Positions 5,642 through 7,540 of a stretch of 7,540 nucleotides of DNA are shown in pieces; positions within the stretch are counted from its first letter, which is position 1; each line of letters starts with the position of its first letter. The position numbers and the translations under genes were made by a program. The notes under the pieces were generated by a model. It was not told where the DNA came from. It saw nothing but the letters and a program-made list of their open reading frames with translations, and searched no databases. The DNA is from an uncultured Desulfovibrio sp. (lineage in GTDB: Bacteria; Desulfobacterota; Desulfovibrionia; Desulfovibrionales; Desulfovibrionaceae), in NCBI GenBank assembly GCA_946490455.1, contig CAMLXE010000082.1, forward strand, positions 1 to 7,540, given 5' to 3'.

Positions 5642-6193
5642 TTACCGCCCCTGAGCCGCAAGCCATTCACTTTCTTTTACTTCCCGAAGCCATGCCGGAA
5701 CCTCTGGAAAAGGGTCTCCTCCATGTTTATTTTCTCTGCCGCCTGGAATGGAAACAAGAATTTTCCCGGAAACAATGCCCGCGACGGAGTGATATAGAAT
5801 ATACCCTGTCGGGGAAGTGCCGCCCGGCCCGGCAACCCTCCGGCGGAGGCGGAGCTTGTCGAGGATGAATTTTGACAAGTTGAAGGTCAGCTCTTCGGCT
5901 TCGAGCTTTTGGGCAAGCCGTTTTCCTTCTTTGGTGCTGAGCTTCGGATAATAGCCGTAGTGTTCTCCGTCCGAGAGTCTGGTTTTTCCTTTCAGGTATG
6001 GGCGACTCGTCGGCTTATCAAAGGAAAGCCCCGTTACCTTTCCGTCACCCCAGGCGCTCAGAACGAGGCCGTCCGTTTCGTATTCCGCAATAAGTGCCTT
6101 GCGAGCTTCAAGCGCGACATTTTTTCTCTCGAGAGTTTCGGCAATGAGTGCCTCAGCCTCTGGGCCTTCGCCAATGTAGAAATGCTTTTCCAT
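5642..6193 (-). CDS. hypothetical phage early protein, 183 residues, between transposition ATPase and Gam
   Basis: I do not recognise the family. A helical N-terminal third (residues 1-40: GPEAEALIAETLERKNVALEA) is followed by strand-rich sequence with DGLVLSAWGDGKVTGLSFDK (about 41-60) and GEHYGYYPKL. A helix with KEGKRLAQKLEAEEL comes next, then a basic patch LDKLRLRRRVAG and a C-terminal strand region. No nuclease, helicase or helix-turn-helix signature is evident; the basic patch would allow nucleic-acid contact. It starts 14 bases after the ATPase stop, with AAGGAG overlapping that stop codon. In other transposable phages this position between B and gam holds small accessory genes of mostly unknown function. 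Confidence 0.8.
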   Translation of the reverse strand: MEKHFYIGEGPEAEALIAETLERKNVALEARKALIAEYETDGLVLSAWGDGKVTGLSFDKPTSRPYLKGKTRLSDGEHYGYYPKLSTKEGKRLAQKLEAEELTFNLSKFILDKLRLRRRVAGPGGTSPTGYILYHSVAGIVSGKILVSIPGGRENKHGGDPFPEVPAWLREVKESEWLAAQGR

Positions 6194-6207
6194 GCCATAC
6201 CTCTCCT

Positions 6208-7362
6208 TTACCGTACCATGCGCACAACGTCCGCAGTGACCTGTTTTTCTCCCACGCTGGCTGCAAGATTCAGTGCCGCCGTGGCTAGGTTCGCAATCAT
6301 GAGTGGGTAGCCCATATAAATGCCGTCTCCCCTGCTATCCGGTGAAACGGTGAGATTTGCGCGGATTTCTTCAATGCCGTCCGGGCTGAAGGCCGCATTG
6401 AAATCCGCTCCGGCATACTCAAAGCGGTGGCGAAGATATGCACCGGGGTCAGATATAGCGGTCAGGTGAACGACATCGCAGCGCTGCACTACCTCACGAA
6501 CACTTGCATCCGTGACTCGGAGTTTCTTTTCGAGTTCCGTCTGACCGATCAGAATGATGGAAAGGAGACGGGCAAGACCGTCTTTCAGTTCATGAAACCG
6601 CTTCAGGCTTTTCAGTGTGTGTCGGTGCAGGTCATGCGCTTCCTCGATAATCAGGCAATGGCGCATTCCTGCTGTATGGCTGGCTTTCAGGATTTCATGC
6701 AGACGGCGGAACCGCATTTCTGGACTAGAGGGGATCTTTGACCCCGGTTGCACCGTGCTGATAATGGCCTCGGCAATGTGAGAAGAACGTAGGGGTTTGC
6801 CCTGGGATTCGCTGTCGGCCATTGCAAGGGTATAGGGTTCAACAATAATGACCGGAAGATTTTCCGTATGGATTCGGGTGACAAGTTCGTCTTTCAGCGT
6901 GGACTTGCCGGAGCCAGATTCTCCGACCAGAGCAAGGAAACCACTTCCGATTGCGGCCTGGTACAGCGTTTCACGAGCAAAGCGTATGTCTGGAGACATG
7001 AATACTTCAGCGGATGTTTCCGGATCGGCGAATGGATTGCGCACCAGCCCGAACGCCTGCCGGGCCTGCATGGTCAGAGTCTGCTTGCGAAGGATCATGG
7101 GTTCTTCCTCCTGTTCCGCGATCTTATCCGGGGCGGAAGCCGGTTGCTGTTCAAGTTCTTTCAGGGCCGCTTCCATGTCGCTTTCTGCCTTGCCGTGGGC
7201 AGTCGCGAGGGAAAGTAGCCTCTCTCTGATTTCCAGCCAGCGCCGCTTGGGGAGCGTCCCGTGGTTCAAAAGCTGACTGAGCGCCGCTGGAGACATACCC
7301 AGCTCTTCCGCCAGCTTCCGGTGGGAGGGGGTGCAGTCCGAAAGGAGCTCTTTTATTGACAT
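6208..7362 (-). CDS. MuB-like transposition AAA+ ATPase with N-terminal helix-turn-helix
   Basis: ATP-dependent target-selection and transposase-activating protein, 384 residues. The N-terminus (residues 10-50) is a Cro/C1-type helix-turn-helix, with KLAEELGMSPAALSQLLNHG typical of the two recognition helices. A charged linker (55-95) leads to an AAA+ core of the MuB/ExeA type: Walker A GESGSGKST (147-155), Walker B HCLIIEEAHD (235-244), sensor-1-like ILIGQTEL (270-277) and a possible arginine finger at VVQRCD (291-296). A helical C-terminal region ends at 384. Mu MuB is about 312 residues and also has an N-terminal helical DNA-binding part, so this belongs to the longer BcepMu-like type. It overlaps the transposase frame by ten bases, with AAGGAGG about five bases before the start. 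In Mu, MuB filaments give target immunity. Confidence 0.92.
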   Translation of the reverse strand: MSIKELLSDCTPSHRKLAEELGMSPAALSQLLNHGTLPKRRWLEIRERLLSLATAHGKAESDMEAALKELEQQPASAPDKIAEQEEEPMILRKQTLTMQARQAFGLVRNPFADPETSAEVFMSPDIRFARETLYQAAIGSGFLALVGESGSGKSTLKDELVTRIHTENLPVIIVEPYTLAMADSESQGKPLRSSHIAEAIISTVQPGSKIPSSPEMRFRRLHEILKASHTAGMRHCLIIEEAHDLHRHTLKSLKRFHELKDGLARLLSIILIGQTELEKKLRVTDASVREVVQRCDVVHLTAISDPGAYLRHRFEYAGADFNAAFSPDGIEEIRANLTVSPDSRGDGIYMGYPLMIANLATAALNLAASVGEKQVTADVVRMVR

Positions 7363-7540
7363 GCCGTCCTCCTTTCTCTCTCAACGGGTCTGAAGTTCAG
7401 TACAGAGGCGCTTCTGACCATGAACTTCTCGCACATGCGGGCAACAACGCTTTCAATTTCCTTCCCAGGTACGGAATCGGGGTAACGGGTAGAAAGCCAT
7501 TCCATACAGGCGGAAGCGTTCGCATCGTTCCAGATATCAG
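7353..7540 (-). CDS. C-terminal end of probable MuA-type transposase (start beyond window)
   Basis: An open frame enters from the right edge and ends at TAA 7353..7355, giving 61 residues. They are mostly helical, with KEIESVVARMCEKFMVRSAS near the end and a basic tail (RPVERERRTACQ). The catalytic DDE core would lie upstream and is not visible, so identity rests on position: in Mu-type phages the transposase gene directly precedes the MuB ATPase. In Mu the extreme C-terminus of the transposase contacts MuB, which fits such a helical tail. The stop lies ten bases inside the ATPase gene, so the two are translationally coupled. Confidence 0.65.
   Translation of the reverse strand, partial: DIWNDANASACMEWLSTRYPDSVPGKEIESVVARMCEKFMVRSASVLNFRPVERERRTACQ

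Larger units (their letters stand above)
3009..7540. mobile_element. Mu-type transposable prophage, terminus plus early region (continues beyond right edge)
   Basis: A MuB-like ATPase, Gam, GemA, an HU-like protein and the end of a probable transposase lie together in one operon. This combination is characteristic of transposable phages. The element's left boundary is placed at 3009 because the flanking transport gene breaks there, the sequence begins 5'-TG like Mu-family ends, and tandem repeats follow. Early genes are transcribed toward this terminus. In Mu they run away from the left end; in BcepMu-type phages they run toward it, as I recall. Repressor, structural genes and the other end are outside the window, so whether the prophage is complete cannot be judged. 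Confidence 0.88.

Noticed and set aside
6848..7276. Plus-strand frames opposite the AAA+ ATPase
   Set aside because: Antisense to a gene with clear Walker A and B motifs; no motif of their own.

Overview
The window is a junction between a bacterial chromosome and an integrated transposable (Mu-type) phage. All genes I support are on the minus strand, so the map reads from right to left. The host part is moderately GC-rich. It carries a housekeeping topoisomerase I with several C-terminal zinc ribbons and the end of a TctA-like membrane protein. From the general character of the proteins I would guess a Gram-negative proteobacterium, possibly of the Desulfovibrio/Bilophila group. That assignment is an impression, not something I could test.

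Host segment (1..3008). The first 2152 bases hold the N-terminal 717 residues of DNA topoisomerase I (topA); its C-terminus runs off the left edge. Upstream of it are 383 bases without a convincing gene. They contain a candidate topA promoter whose spacer is filled by a perfect 7-bp inverted repeat, a second AT-rich palindrome, and a terminator-like hairpin behind the next gene. That next gene (2536..3008) is the C-terminal part of a polytopic membrane protein resembling TctA permeases. It has lost its 5' part: the reading frame is homologous-looking up to about position 3004 and stops at a TAA lying in what I take to be phage DNA.

Prophage segment (3009..7540, continuing off the right edge). 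The proposed terminus begins with 5'-TG and has two tandem copies of GAGATAACTT 23 bp apart, as expected for transposase-binding sites. Next comes a strong bidirectional terminator. A tightly packed leftward operon follows: end of a probable MuA-type transposase, a MuB-like AAA+ ATPase with an N-terminal helix-turn-helix, an unknown 183-residue protein, Gam (DNA-end-binding protein), GemA, an HU-like DNA-bending protein, and five very small proteins (46, 51, 82, 69 and 107 residues). One of these is a single-span membrane protein. Stop and start codons overlap at most junctions, implying one transcript with translational coupling.

How it fits together. Transposase, ATPase, Gam and HU form a transposition/DNA-protection kit. 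GemA and the small genes are the usual place for host-takeover functions. The operon is transcribed toward the nearby prophage end, the reverse of phage Mu but like the BcepMu type of transposable phage. Because this points it at the truncated permease and topA in the same direction, the terminator at 3101..3129 probably insulates the host genes. I see no CRISPR array, tRNA or rRNA in the window. The least explained part is the block of small genes at 3147..4287.
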